DNA of 13,085 bases, taken from contig JAHJRK010000158.1 of assembly GCA_018830925.1 (NCBI GenBank), positions 1-13,085 on the forward strand, given 5' to 3'. The notes beneath the pieces are model-generated. The model made no database searches. It was not told the origin of the DNA and saw nothing but the letters and a program-made list of their open reading frames with translations. The position numbers and the translations under genes were made by a program. Source of the stretch: Pseudomonadota bacterium (lineage in GTDB: Bacteria > Desulfobacterota > Desulfobacteria > Desulfobacterales > RPRI01). Shown piece by piece: positions 7,401-13,085 of the stretch (its first letter is position 1; each line of letters begins with the position of its first letter).

Positions 7401-8204
7401 ATGACTACTGATGATAAAGATGATAAAATGGCTCGCATCGATCCGGTAAGATACAGCCTTGACAGCAAATTTAAATTTGAATGCCATAAAGGTGTCAAGT
7501 GTTTTACCAAATGCTGTAGAGATATAAATATTATCTTAACTCCTTATGACATAATACGCCTTAAAAACTGCCTGTCTCTTTCTTCTGAAGAGTTTCTGGC
7601 AATATATACAGAACCACAGCTTCTAGAAAAAACCGACCTGCCTGTTGTAACTTTGAAGCTTTTGGATGATGAATTGAAATCCTGCCCTTTTGTAAGAGAT
7701 GACGGGTGTCTTGTTTACTCCGACAGGCCAACAGCTTGCCGTTACTATCCCATAGGGGTTGCAGCCCTATCCCATAAAGAAGGTTCGGATGCCAAGGATT
7801 TTTATTTTTTCATAAATGAACCCCATTGCCTGGGATTTGAGGAAGATAAAGTCTGGACAATCGAGGAATGGCGCATAGATCAGGGCGTTGATATACATGA
7901 CGAAATTAACGCCGGGTGGACAGATCTCATAGTTAAAAAAAGGTCCTTTCCGAAAAACATACTGCTTACGGAAAAAAGCAAAAAAATGTTTTTTTCGGCA
8001 AGCTATGATGCTGAAAAATTCAGACAGTTTATCTTCGAAAGCTCATTTCTGACCCTTTTCAATATCGATGACAAAACTCTCGAAAAAATAAGAAGCGATG
8101 ATGTTGCGCTGCTTGAATTCGGTTTCAGATGGCTTAATTCGGTATTTTTTAAAGATGGCGCTTATAAGATAAATGAAGAAGCGGCTGCGCAACGAATAAA
8201 ATAA
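7401..8204 (+). CDS. YkgJ-family cysteine-cluster protein (UPF0153, metal-chelating)
   Basis: This is a 267-residue soluble protein without signal peptide or membrane segment. Its N-terminal half has the YkgJ cysteine pattern: C28, C34, then CC at 38-39 (CHKGVKCFTKCC), followed by C95, C103 and C113 (CPFVRDDGCLVY then RPTACRYYPIG). In this family the cysteines are thought to chelate zinc or iron, perhaps as an Fe-S cluster. No reaction is established and I do not assign one. The C-terminal 120 residues are less typical and may be lineage-specific. The ATG at 7401 has AGGAAA about 6 bases upstream; a second in-frame ATG nine codons later lacks such a site. It is a single gene with a palindrome just after its stop and is divergent from ilvE. 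Confidence 0.85.
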   Translation: MTTDDKDDKMARIDPVRYSLDSKFKFECHKGVKCFTKCCRDINIILTPYDIIRLKNCLSLSSEEFLAIYTEPQLLEKTDLPVVTLKLLDDELKSCPFVRDDGCLVYSDRPTACRYYPIGVAALSHKEGSDAKDFYFFINEPHCLGFEEDKVWTIEEWRIDQGVDIHDEINAGWTDLIVKKRSFPKNILLTEKSKKMFFSASYDAEKFRQFIFESSFLTLFNIDDKTLEKIRSDDVALLEFGFRWLNSVFFKDGAYKINEEAAAQRIK

Positions 8205-8213
8205 GGAATAACA

Positions 8214-8248
8214 TTATGGCGGCCACACATAAAAGCCGGCCGCCATAA
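8214..8248. terminator. Perfect 11 bp palindrome after the YkgJ-type gene (terminator-like)
   Basis: TTATGGCGGCC (8214-8224) and GGCCGCCATAA (8238-8248) are exact reverse complements around a 13-base loop, starting 10 bases after the stop. No T-run follows on the plus strand. On the minus strand the hairpin is followed by a moderately T-rich stretch. It could therefore end dapA transcripts arriving from the right, stabilise mRNA ends, or be a repeat element. The structure is certain; the function is not. Confidence 0.5.
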
Positions 8249-8255
8249 AGCCTAA

Positions 8256-8300
8256 GCCGTTGTTCAAAAACAACCGTAACATTGGAATGTTGTCAACGGC
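8256..8300. repeat. Nested hairpins in the YkgJ-dapA spacer
   Basis: An outer inverted repeat GCCGTTG (8256-8262) / CAACGGC (8294-8300) is perfect. Within it lie two further perfect 6-base stems: GTTGTT/AACAAC (8259-8264 and 8269-8274, loop CAAA) and AACATT/AATGTT (8278-8283 and 8286-8291). The outer and first inner stems share bases and so exclude each other. Confidence 0.45.
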
Positions 8301-8336
8301 ATAAGGAACCGTAACAAAAAGGGCAGAAGTGTAATT

Positions 8337-8402
8337 GTTATTTTGTAATGGCTCCTAACGAAATGGTCAGAATCGAAACAGTTATTTCGTAATGGCTCCT
8401 AA
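8337..8402 (+). repeat. Two 22 bp direct repeats, one reaching into the dapA stop
   Basis: GTTATTTTGTAATGGCTCCTAA (8337-8358) recurs at 8381-8402 with one mismatch, a period of 44. The second copy ends inside the dapA stop codon and overlaps the last base before it. With only two copies and no further array, this is not a CRISPR. It may be the footprint of a local duplication or a protein-binding site. Confidence 0.55.
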
Positions 8403-9433
8403 TAGCTTTGGTAACAAAGCCCTTCCATGATCGAAGACTTTTTCAGCCGGTCATTAATATTTACACCAAAGAAGTCTTCAGCCGGCTTGAATATCTCAGG
8501 ATTTTTGCTTTGCACATTCCGTAATGTTTCAAGAATCTTTTCGAGCCCGTTTCTCGTCAATTTTCCAAGAGGTTTCCTGCATCCCCCTGAAGGCATTCCC
8601 AAAATAGACATGATCGCTTTTACGGCAAGAGGGTTTCTTGCCCGAAAAACAACATCTCCGTAAGGAGTTTTTTCCTTGGTTTTAACCGTAACAAGTTCAA
8701 ATAGAGGATCAAGTGCGGTTTTATGTTTTTTTGCCTCAGCATTATTGCCCTGCTCAAGAGCTTTTACCATTTCAGTTACAGCTTTAGGTGCAATGTTTGA
8801 TATAACGGATATAACTCCACTGGCTTTTATCTCCGGATCCGTCATCATTTCATATGTTAACCCGTCATCTCCCGAAAGAATGGTATAGGCTGACCCGCAA
8901 CACGTTCTTGTACGCTTCATGTTATCAATATTGCCGGTCGCCTCTTTCACAGTGTCTACATTTCCGAACTCCTTGTACAAAAGAGCCAGATCCTCCGGCA
9001 GCAACTGAGTCCCTGTTCTGCCTGGAATTACATACGGTATAATCTGAACATCAGGAAAAGCCGAAGCAACAGGACTTATATATTCTTTTCTTATCTCAAG
9101 GGAGCTTGGCCCGTTGTAATACGGGTCTACAAGCAAAACAGCATCAACTCCAACATTTGCGGCATGGTTTGTTGCAGCAAGCGCTTCTTTTGTATTATTG
9201 CTCCCCGTCCCGGCAATACATAAGCATCTGCCTTTGGTCTTTTTTGATACCTTTTCTATGACCTTGTTGTGTTCGTCCCATGTAAGGGTTGGGCTCTCGC
9301 CAGTAGTACCTACAGCCAGTATTCCGGTTATTCCGTTCGTAATCTGGAAATCAACCAGCGATGAAAGTCCGCTGTAATCCACAGAATTATCCTTAAACGG
9401 TGTAACAAGGGCGGTAAAGCTTCCGGTAATCAT
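8399..9433 (-). CDS. dapA: 4-hydroxy-tetrahydrodipicolinate synthase (DapA family), with insertion and C-terminal extension
   Basis: The enzyme condenses pyruvate with aspartate semialdehyde, the entry step to diaminopimelate and lysine. It has GTTGESPTL (42-50), the VDPYYN block (102-107), the catalytic Tyr134 and Arg139 in YVIPGRTG, and the Schiff-base Lys163 in VKEATGN, then LSGDDGLTYEMM. Compared with the usual 290 or so residues it is long (344). There are about 15 extra residues around 247-265 (VKTKEKTPYGDVVFRARNP) and a tail of about 35 after the normal end. Other members of the superfamily (N-acetylneuraminate lyase and similar) are possible, but the RTG arginine for the aspartate semialdehyde carboxylate favours DapA. 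The ATG at 9433 follows GGGGG at about 4 bases. It appears to be a single gene. Confidence 0.85.
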   Translation of the reverse strand: MITGSFTALVTPFKDNSVDYSGLSSLVDFQITNGITGILAVGTTGESPTLTWDEHNKVIEKVSKKTKGRCLCIAGTGSNNTKEALAATNHAANVGVDAVLLVDPYYNGPSSLEIRKEYISPVASAFPDVQIIPYVIPGRTGTQLLPEDLALLYKEFGNVDTVKEATGNIDNMKRTRTCCGSAYTILSGDDGLTYEMMTDPEIKASGVISVISNIAPKAVTEMVKALEQGNNAEAKKHKTALDPLFELVTVKTKEKTPYGDVVFRARNPLAVKAIMSILGMPSGGCRKPLGKLTRNGLEKILETLRNVQSKNPEIFKPAEDFFGVNINDRLKKSSIMEGLCYQSY

Positions 9434-9497
9434 AAAACCCCCTTTTTTTATCTGTTAATTGCAATATCAATAATCCGAAATATAGAATTGAGTAAAA

Positions 9498-9526
9498 ACG
9501 GTAGAAAACAGCGGTTGATATGTCAA
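9498..9526 (-). promoter_or_regulatory. dapA: Candidate sigma70 promoter of dapA
   Basis: On the minus strand, TTGACA (9526-9521) is followed after exactly 17 bases by TACCGT (9503-9498), which keeps the key -12T, -11A and -7T. It lies about 65 bases before the dapA ATG. The -35 is perfect and the -10 is mediocre. Confidence 0.45.
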
Positions 9527-9644
9527 GAAAAAAGATATTTATTATTTTGATTGGAAAGAATGCAAAAAACGTTTATAAGAGTTTTTTTGTTCACATGCTG
9601 TTTGTATTTTTACTTGACAACTTTTTTTTCGCATAATAACCCCT

Positions 9645-9823
9645 AACCTCGATAAACGGGACTTTTTCCAGTACCCTCTTGAGGGGTACTCTTTTCAGTG
9701 CCCCCTTGAGGGGCAGAAAAACGCAGTAAATAATTTTTAACTTACAAACCCCGATAAATGGGATAAGTAAGTTTACGAAATTATTGCCTGCTAGAAAAAC
9801 GCAGTAAATACTTTTTAACTTAC
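9645..9823. repeat. Duplicated, hairpin-bearing repeat unit upstream of the TPR gene
   Basis: Two degenerate units lie head to tail. Block 1 is AACCTCGATAAACGGGA (9645-9661) against 9747-9763, with 15 of 17 matching. Block 2 is a 31-base stretch at 9715-9745 against 9793-9823, with 30 of 31 matching. Between the blocks, unit 1 carries two hairpins: 9670-9676/9684-9690, and the perfect TGCCCC/GGGGCA at 9699-9704/9710-9715; both have a CTTGAGGGG core. Between the units is a third hairpin, AACTTAC/GTAAGTT (9739-9745/9767-9773). The remaining spacer (9434-9644 and 9824-9849) holds the dapA promoter and no gene. Confidence 0.65.
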
Positions 9824-9849
9824 TAATAAAAAAATCACAAGGATATAAT

Positions 9850-10470
9850 ATGGAAAAGGCAAAGAATGTAGAAGAATACATAGCTCAGCAAAGGGCAGGA
9901 ATTGCATCAAATCCGGAGTGCGGAACATCCCATTACAATCTGGCCGTAGCCCTGATTGGACTGAAACAATTCGAAGAAGCCGAAAAAGAGCTGCAAGACG
10001 CTATTACTTGCAGTCCCAGCCTGGCTGAAGCCTATGTTCAGCTTGGAGGTCTCTGCCTTCAGCGCGGTGATCTTGACGGCTGTTTATATTACAACACGCA
10101 GTCAATTCATTCAAGGGCTGGTTTTTCCGAAGGTTACGGCAACATAGGTTTTATTCATCTTCAGAAAGGAAACCTTGATGAATCAATTGCCGCATTAAAA
10201 AAAGCTATTGCATATAATTCCAGCTTTTTACAGGCGTATACCACTCTTGCAAATGCATACCTGATGAAAGACCTTGTTGTTGAAAGCATCGCGGCAAATC
10301 TAAAGGCTATAGAAATTGAGCCAAATTTTGCGGTTGCCCATAATAACCTTGCGATTTCCTACATGGAAAACGGCCAATTCGACAAGGCTGTTGAACATTG
10401 CAATAAGGCAATAGAACTTGGCTATACCGTTGCTCCGGAAATTTTGCAGGAACTTGAACAATACAAATAA
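9850..10470 (+). CDS. Soluble tetratricopeptide repeat protein
   Basis: The 206-residue protein is almost entirely TPR. Five 34-residue units can be marked at about 25-58, 59-92, 93-126, 127-160 and 161-194, each with the usual W/Y-x2-LG/A-x-A pattern and a closing P in several (CSPSLAEAYVQLGGLCLQRG; YNSSFLQAYTTLANAYLMK; EPNFAVAHNNLAISYMENG). There is no signal peptide and no membrane segment, so it should act as a cytoplasmic protein-binding scaffold. The partner is unknown. The ATG at 9850 has AAGGAT 6 bases upstream. The next gene starts about 13 bases after its stop, suggesting co-transcription and possibly a complex between the two products. It lies about 1.5 kb before dsrA in the same direction, so a role around sulfite reductase is possible but unproven. 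Confidence 0.85.
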   Translation: MEKAKNVEEYIAQQRAGIASNPECGTSHYNLAVALIGLKQFEEAEKELQDAITCSPSLAEAYVQLGGLCLQRGDLDGCLYYNTQSIHSRAGFSEGYGNIGFIHLQKGNLDESIAALKKAIAYNSSFLQAYTTLANAYLMKDLVVESIAANLKAIEIEPNFAVAHNNLAISYMENGQFDKAVEHCNKAIELGYTVAPEILQELEQYK

Positions 10471-10483
10471 TGATCCAATATCG

Positions 10484-11656
10484 ATGCACATAAATCCACA
10501 ACTCAGCTTTTTCCTTTCAGGCCAGACACAACCCCTCGAACCAAACAGCAAACTATGGGACCTGCCGCTCCCTGTAAAAAGAGAATTTACAGGGATAAAA
10601 GCGGATCAAAACGCTTCCCTTTCTGTAACCTATGGAGACTATTTCGAAGCAACCGGCGCTTTTATAAAAAAGAACAACTATGAAGTTATATTAACAGCCC
10701 TGTCGTGTATAAATAAAAATATATCCCTGGAACAGATTAATGAAATAAATATTTCCCTGGAAAAACACGGACCGTTTTATCATCCTTCAAAAATTGAAGC
10801 CGTTACAGAAAATTCAGTAATTCCTTTTGTTTTAAATGTCGCCTTATCAACAACCGGTATTGAATGTATGCATAAGGAATATTTCACATTAAAAAAGCTT
10901 AATTCGGAGTTTTCAAATTCCTTTATTCCAGCGGTTTACGGCCAGGATGATTTTATCGGCAGGAACAACCTTCAAATCGGAATGTTTCTCGGGGAGTGGT
11001 TTGAAGGATATAGTGAATTTCACATTTCAAAGGATCCTTCCGACGGAAAAGAAAAAATATTGATCTGGGATAATTTAAAAGGCAATTTTTTTATATCTAC
11101 CGACAAAGCAATAGAAATTTACAGGCAGGCATCAATGATCATGTCCTGCTTTTATAATATTTATACTTTTGAGCAGATATTTCCATGGCATCATGCCGCA
11201 GGCGATTTTGTCGTAAAACAAACAGGTGATTCCCTGGATGTAAAACTAATAACTGCAAGACAACACTCTTCTCTCTTTGAACCAACAGTTCAAACTAAAG
11301 ACCAGGGCTTGATTTTTGAAGGACTGTTCATGTTTCTTGTGGTTCTCTCAATCAGGATGCGACTTGACAGGATCGACGGTACCGGCGATATCGTGTGGGC
11401 CGATAATATGTCGATTGAAGGAACAATAAGGGGCTTCCGGGAAGGAATTATAATAAAATCCAAGTCAGGGGTGATTCCGTATAATTTTATCGATGAATTC
11501 AGAATTTATCATCAATCCAGATCTGAGGAAGATTTGTTTGAACTTTCAAAAGTCATTATTAATTCGTTCAATCAATCGGCGCCCGACATACCGGTTATTT
11601 GTAGAAACCTGGCCAAACATTCCAGTGAACTATTCCATGCTGTAAAAAATCTATAA
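10484..11656 (+). CDS. Uncharacterised protein with kinase-fold-like sequence blocks, upstream of dsrA
   Basis: I do not recognise this 391-residue protein with certainty. No signal peptide or clear membrane helix is seen. Several blocks read like a protein-kinase or aminoglycoside-phosphotransferase fold. VIPFVLNVALSTTGIECMHKEY then LKKL (about 112-139) resembles beta3-alphaC with a conserved Glu, followed by FIPAVYG. GEWFEGYSEFHIS (170-182) resembles the hinge. PWHHAAGDFVVK (234-245) resembles the catalytic loop, although the usual HGD...N is not intact, so activity is doubtful. The rest matches nothing I know. The frame is open back to a TTG at 10418, inside the TPR gene. I chose ATG 10484, 13 bases after the TPR stop, as the first ATG; it has no strong Shine-Dalgarno, so coupling to the TPR gene is likely. 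Confidence 0.7.
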   Translation: MHINPQLSFFLSGQTQPLEPNSKLWDLPLPVKREFTGIKADQNASLSVTYGDYFEATGAFIKKNNYEVILTALSCINKNISLEQINEINISLEKHGPFYHPSKIEAVTENSVIPFVLNVALSTTGIECMHKEYFTLKKLNSEFSNSFIPAVYGQDDFIGRNNLQIGMFLGEWFEGYSEFHISKDPSDGKEKILIWDNLKGNFFISTDKAIEIYRQASMIMSCFYNIYTFEQIFPWHHAAGDFVVKQTGDSLDVKLITARQHSSLFEPTVQTKDQGLIFEGLFMFLVVLSIRMRLDRIDGTGDIVWADNMSIEGTIRGFREGIIIKSKSGVIPYNFIDEFRIYHQSRSEEDLFELSKVIINSFNQSAPDIPVICRNLAKHSSELFHAVKNL

Positions 11657-11797
11657 CTTATATTGTCTGTTATTATATTTTCTCAAAACTTCTAAACACT
11701 ATATAAAGCATTTTTTTCAACCTGAACCACAACATAAAGATGGTTTTAATTGTTCAGCATTTATGAATATCAATGGGTTATTAACACTCCTTTTTTA

Positions 11798-11826
11798 TTG
11801 ACAACAAGCAATATTAATCTTATACG
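11798..11826 (+). promoter_or_regulatory. dsrA: Candidate sigma70 promoter of dsrA
   Basis: A perfect TTGACA (11798-11803), a 17-base spacer and TATACG (11821-11826, 4 of 6 matching TATAAT) form the best promoter read in the window. Transcription would start near 11833 and give a leader of about 150 bases before the dsrA ATG. Confidence 0.6.
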
Positions 11827-11883
11827 AAGTCCTTGTTGATACATTGTTTTTTTTACAGGAATATCCTTAAATATACTTTAAAT

Positions 11884-11985
11884 ATGCCAATGCGAGAGGA
11901 GGTGACCGCACAAGCTCCGAGTCTGAAGTCAACTATCTCAATCTGTATTCTTAGTCATATTAACAAAATGGAGGTAAAACAATGA
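11884..11985 (+). other. Possible 33-codon leader ORF overlapping the dsrA start (speculative)
   Basis: An ATG at 11884 opens a frame of 33 codons (MPMREEVTAQAPSLKSTISI, then 13 more). Its TGA (11983-11985) overlaps the dsrA ATG in an ATGA arrangement, the usual geometry for translational coupling. The ATG itself lacks a good ribosome site. A perfect AGGAGGTGA lies inside the frame (11897-11905). Such a frame could arise by chance. Confidence 0.2.
11970..11974 (+). promoter_or_regulatory. dsrA: Strong Shine-Dalgarno site of dsrA
   Basis: GGAGG sits 7 bases before the ATG at 11982, a near-ideal match in sequence and spacing. It fixes the start and fits an abundantly made enzyme. Confidence 0.9.
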
Positions 11986-13085
11986 AACATAAGACCCCTT
12001 TGTTGGATCAGCTTGAAAGCGGGCCGTGGCCGAGCTTTGTATCTGATCTAAAGCAAGAGGCAGAAGTAAGAGCAAAAAACGTGAAAGGTGTTAATTACCA
12101 GATTCCGGTTGACGTTTGTGAAGATCTGCTTGGAGTTCTGGAACTTTCTTTCAAGCACAAAAGAACTCACTGGAAACACGGTGGCATTGTAGGTGTTTTC
12201 GGTTATGGTGGAGGCGTTATCGGAAGGTATTGCGATCAGCCGGAAATGTTTCCCGGGGTTGCTCATTTCCATACCATGCGCATAAGCCAGCCTGCCGGTA
12301 AGTTCTATACCTCGGAATACTTAAAGCAGCTTTGCGACCTTTGGCAATTTCGCGGCAGCGGTATTACCAATATGCATGGGTCAACCGGAGATATTATCTG
12401 GATCGGAACGACAACTCCGCAGATCGAGGAGATCTTTTTCGAATTGACCCATACATTAAATCAAGATCTGGGAGGTTCCGGTTCAAACCTGAGAACTCCT
12501 TCAGATTGTATCGGCGCGGCACGCTGCGAATATGCATGTTACGATACACAGAATTTATGCCACACTCTCACAAATGATTATCAGGACGAACTTCATCGCC
12601 CGGCTTTCCCCTATAAATTCAAGTTCAAGTTTGACGGCTGCCCCAACTGCTGCGTTGCATCAATCGCACGTTCAGACATGTCATTTATAGGTACCTGGAA
12701 GGACGACATCCGGCTCGATCAGAAAGAAGTAAAAGCATATGTTGGCGGCGAATATGCTCCTAATGCAGGAGCTCATTCAGGACGCGACTGGGGTAAGTTT
12801 GATATCCAGAAAGAAGTCGTTGCTCTTTGCCCGACAGGCTGTATGCGTTATGAAGGCGGCAAGCTCGAAATCAACAACAGAGAGTGTACAAGGTGCATGC
12901 ACTGCATTAACGTTATGCCGCGGGCTCTGAGAATCGGTAACGATAGAGGCCTTTCAATACTGGTTGGAGCCAAGGCTCCGATTCTTGACGGCGCCCAGAT
13001 GGGTTCTCTCCTTGTTCCTTTTGTTAAAGCGGAAGAGCCTTATGGCGAAATCAAAGAGGTTATTGAAGCTGTTTGGGATTGGTGG
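11982..13085 (+). CDS. dsrA: Dissimilatory sulfite reductase alpha subunit (DsrA), 3' end off the window
   Basis: DsrA with DsrB forms the cytoplasmic siroheme enzyme that reduces sulfite (giving sulfide with DsrC) in sulfate respiration. The frame is open for 368 codons of the usual 430-440 or so. Siroheme and [4Fe-4S] ligands are visible as C176-X5-C182 (TPSDCIGAARCEYACYD) and C220-X3-C224 (DGCPNCC). The inserted ferredoxin domain provides C283 (in CPTGC) plus C302-X2-C305-X2-C308 (CTRCMHC). The N-terminal MKHKTPLLDQLESGPWPSFV and GYGGGVIGRYCDQPEMFP also fit DsrA. The pattern is that of the reductive, sulfate-reducer form rather than assimilatory sulfite reductase. All ligands seen are intact. 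dsrB and dsrD would be expected just beyond the right edge. Confidence 0.97.
   Translation, partial: MKHKTPLLDQLESGPWPSFVSDLKQEAEVRAKNVKGVNYQIPVDVCEDLLGVLELSFKHKRTHWKHGGIVGVFGYGGGVIGRYCDQPEMFPGVAHFHTMRISQPAGKFYTSEYLKQLCDLWQFRGSGITNMHGSTGDIIWIGTTTPQIEEIFFELTHTLNQDLGGSGSNLRTPSDCIGAARCEYACYDTQNLCHTLTNDYQDELHRPAFPYKFKFKFDGCPNCCVASIARSDMSFIGTWKDDIRLDQKEVKAYVGGEYAPNAGAHSGRDWGKFDIQKEVVALCPTGCMRYEGGKLEINNRECTRCMHCINVMPRALRIGNDRGLSILVGAKAPILDGAQMGSLLVPFVKAEEPYGEIKEVIEAVWDWW

Larger units (their letters stand above)
11657..11981. other. Intergenic leader region of dsrA
   Basis: This is 325 bases without a firmly supported gene. It has an AT-rich start, a weak inverted repeat CTGAAC/GTTCAG (11722-11727 and 11752-11757), a good promoter (11798-11826), a strong Shine-Dalgarno-like site unattached to a normal start (11897-11905), and the dsrA ribosome binding site. 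Confidence 0.6.

Noticed and set aside
9645..9823. Possible CRISPR array
   Set aside because: There are only two degenerate units with unequal spacing, and no cas genes are nearby.
9591..9881. 96-codon minus-strand ORF
   Set aside because: It runs through the duplicated hairpin repeat, so its protein is itself an artefact of the repeats. It also overlaps the TPR start and has no family features.
10418..10483. Upstream TTG start for the kinase-like gene
   Set aside because: It would overlap the TPR gene by over 50 bases with a weak ribosome site. The ATG at 10484 is more natural, although it lacks a strong site too.
11722..11757. CTGAAC/GTTCAG inverted repeat as a terminator after the kinase-like gene
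   Set aside because: The stem is six bases with a 24-base loop and no T-run, which is too weak to call.

Overview
The window comes from a sulfate-reducing bacterium, most likely Desulfobacterota of the Desulfobacterales type. The main reason is the start of dsrA (dissimilatory sulfite reductase alpha subunit) at the right end, with its siroheme and ferredoxin cysteine motifs. A periplasmic tetraheme cytochrome c3 supports this. The DNA is moderately AT-rich and most genes carry clear Shine-Dalgarno sites. Every assignment here was read from the sequence; no database search was run.

Layout: 1-2652 is a run of minus-strand genes: a membrane-anchored TPR protein (cut by the window edge), a PfkB-family sugar/nucleoside kinase, a tetraheme cytochrome c3 and a stand-alone CBM48 glycogen-binding protein. 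A 500 bp non-coding stretch with an inverted-repeat element follows. At 3156-4583 (+) a diadenylate cyclase (CdaA) is fused to YbbR/CdaR-like periplasmic domains. Convergent to it, 7090-4602 (-) carries a type II branched-chain aminotransferase (ilvE) and a eukaryotic-type UTP-glucose-1-phosphate uridylyltransferase as a probable two-gene operon. Divergent from ilvE is a YkgJ-type cysteine-cluster protein (7401-8204, +). A repeat- and hairpin-rich spacer follows, then dapA (9433-8399, -). A second repeat-rich spacer (9434-9849) precedes a TPR protein and an unrecognised protein with kinase-fold-like sequence blocks (+). A spacer with a good sigma70-type promoter and a long leader then leads into dsrA (11982 to the edge, +).

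How the genes fit together: much of the window is housekeeping metabolism (amino-acid synthesis, UDP-glucose, nucleoside/sugar phosphorylation, c-di-AMP signalling) next to the sulfate-respiration locus. The less ordinary items are the single-chain cyclase/regulator fusion, the TPR plus kinase-like gene pair directly before dsrA, the structured dsrA leader with an orphan Shine-Dalgarno and a small ORF that overlaps the dsrA start, and several families of short intergenic repeats. No complete new defence or mobile system is visible.
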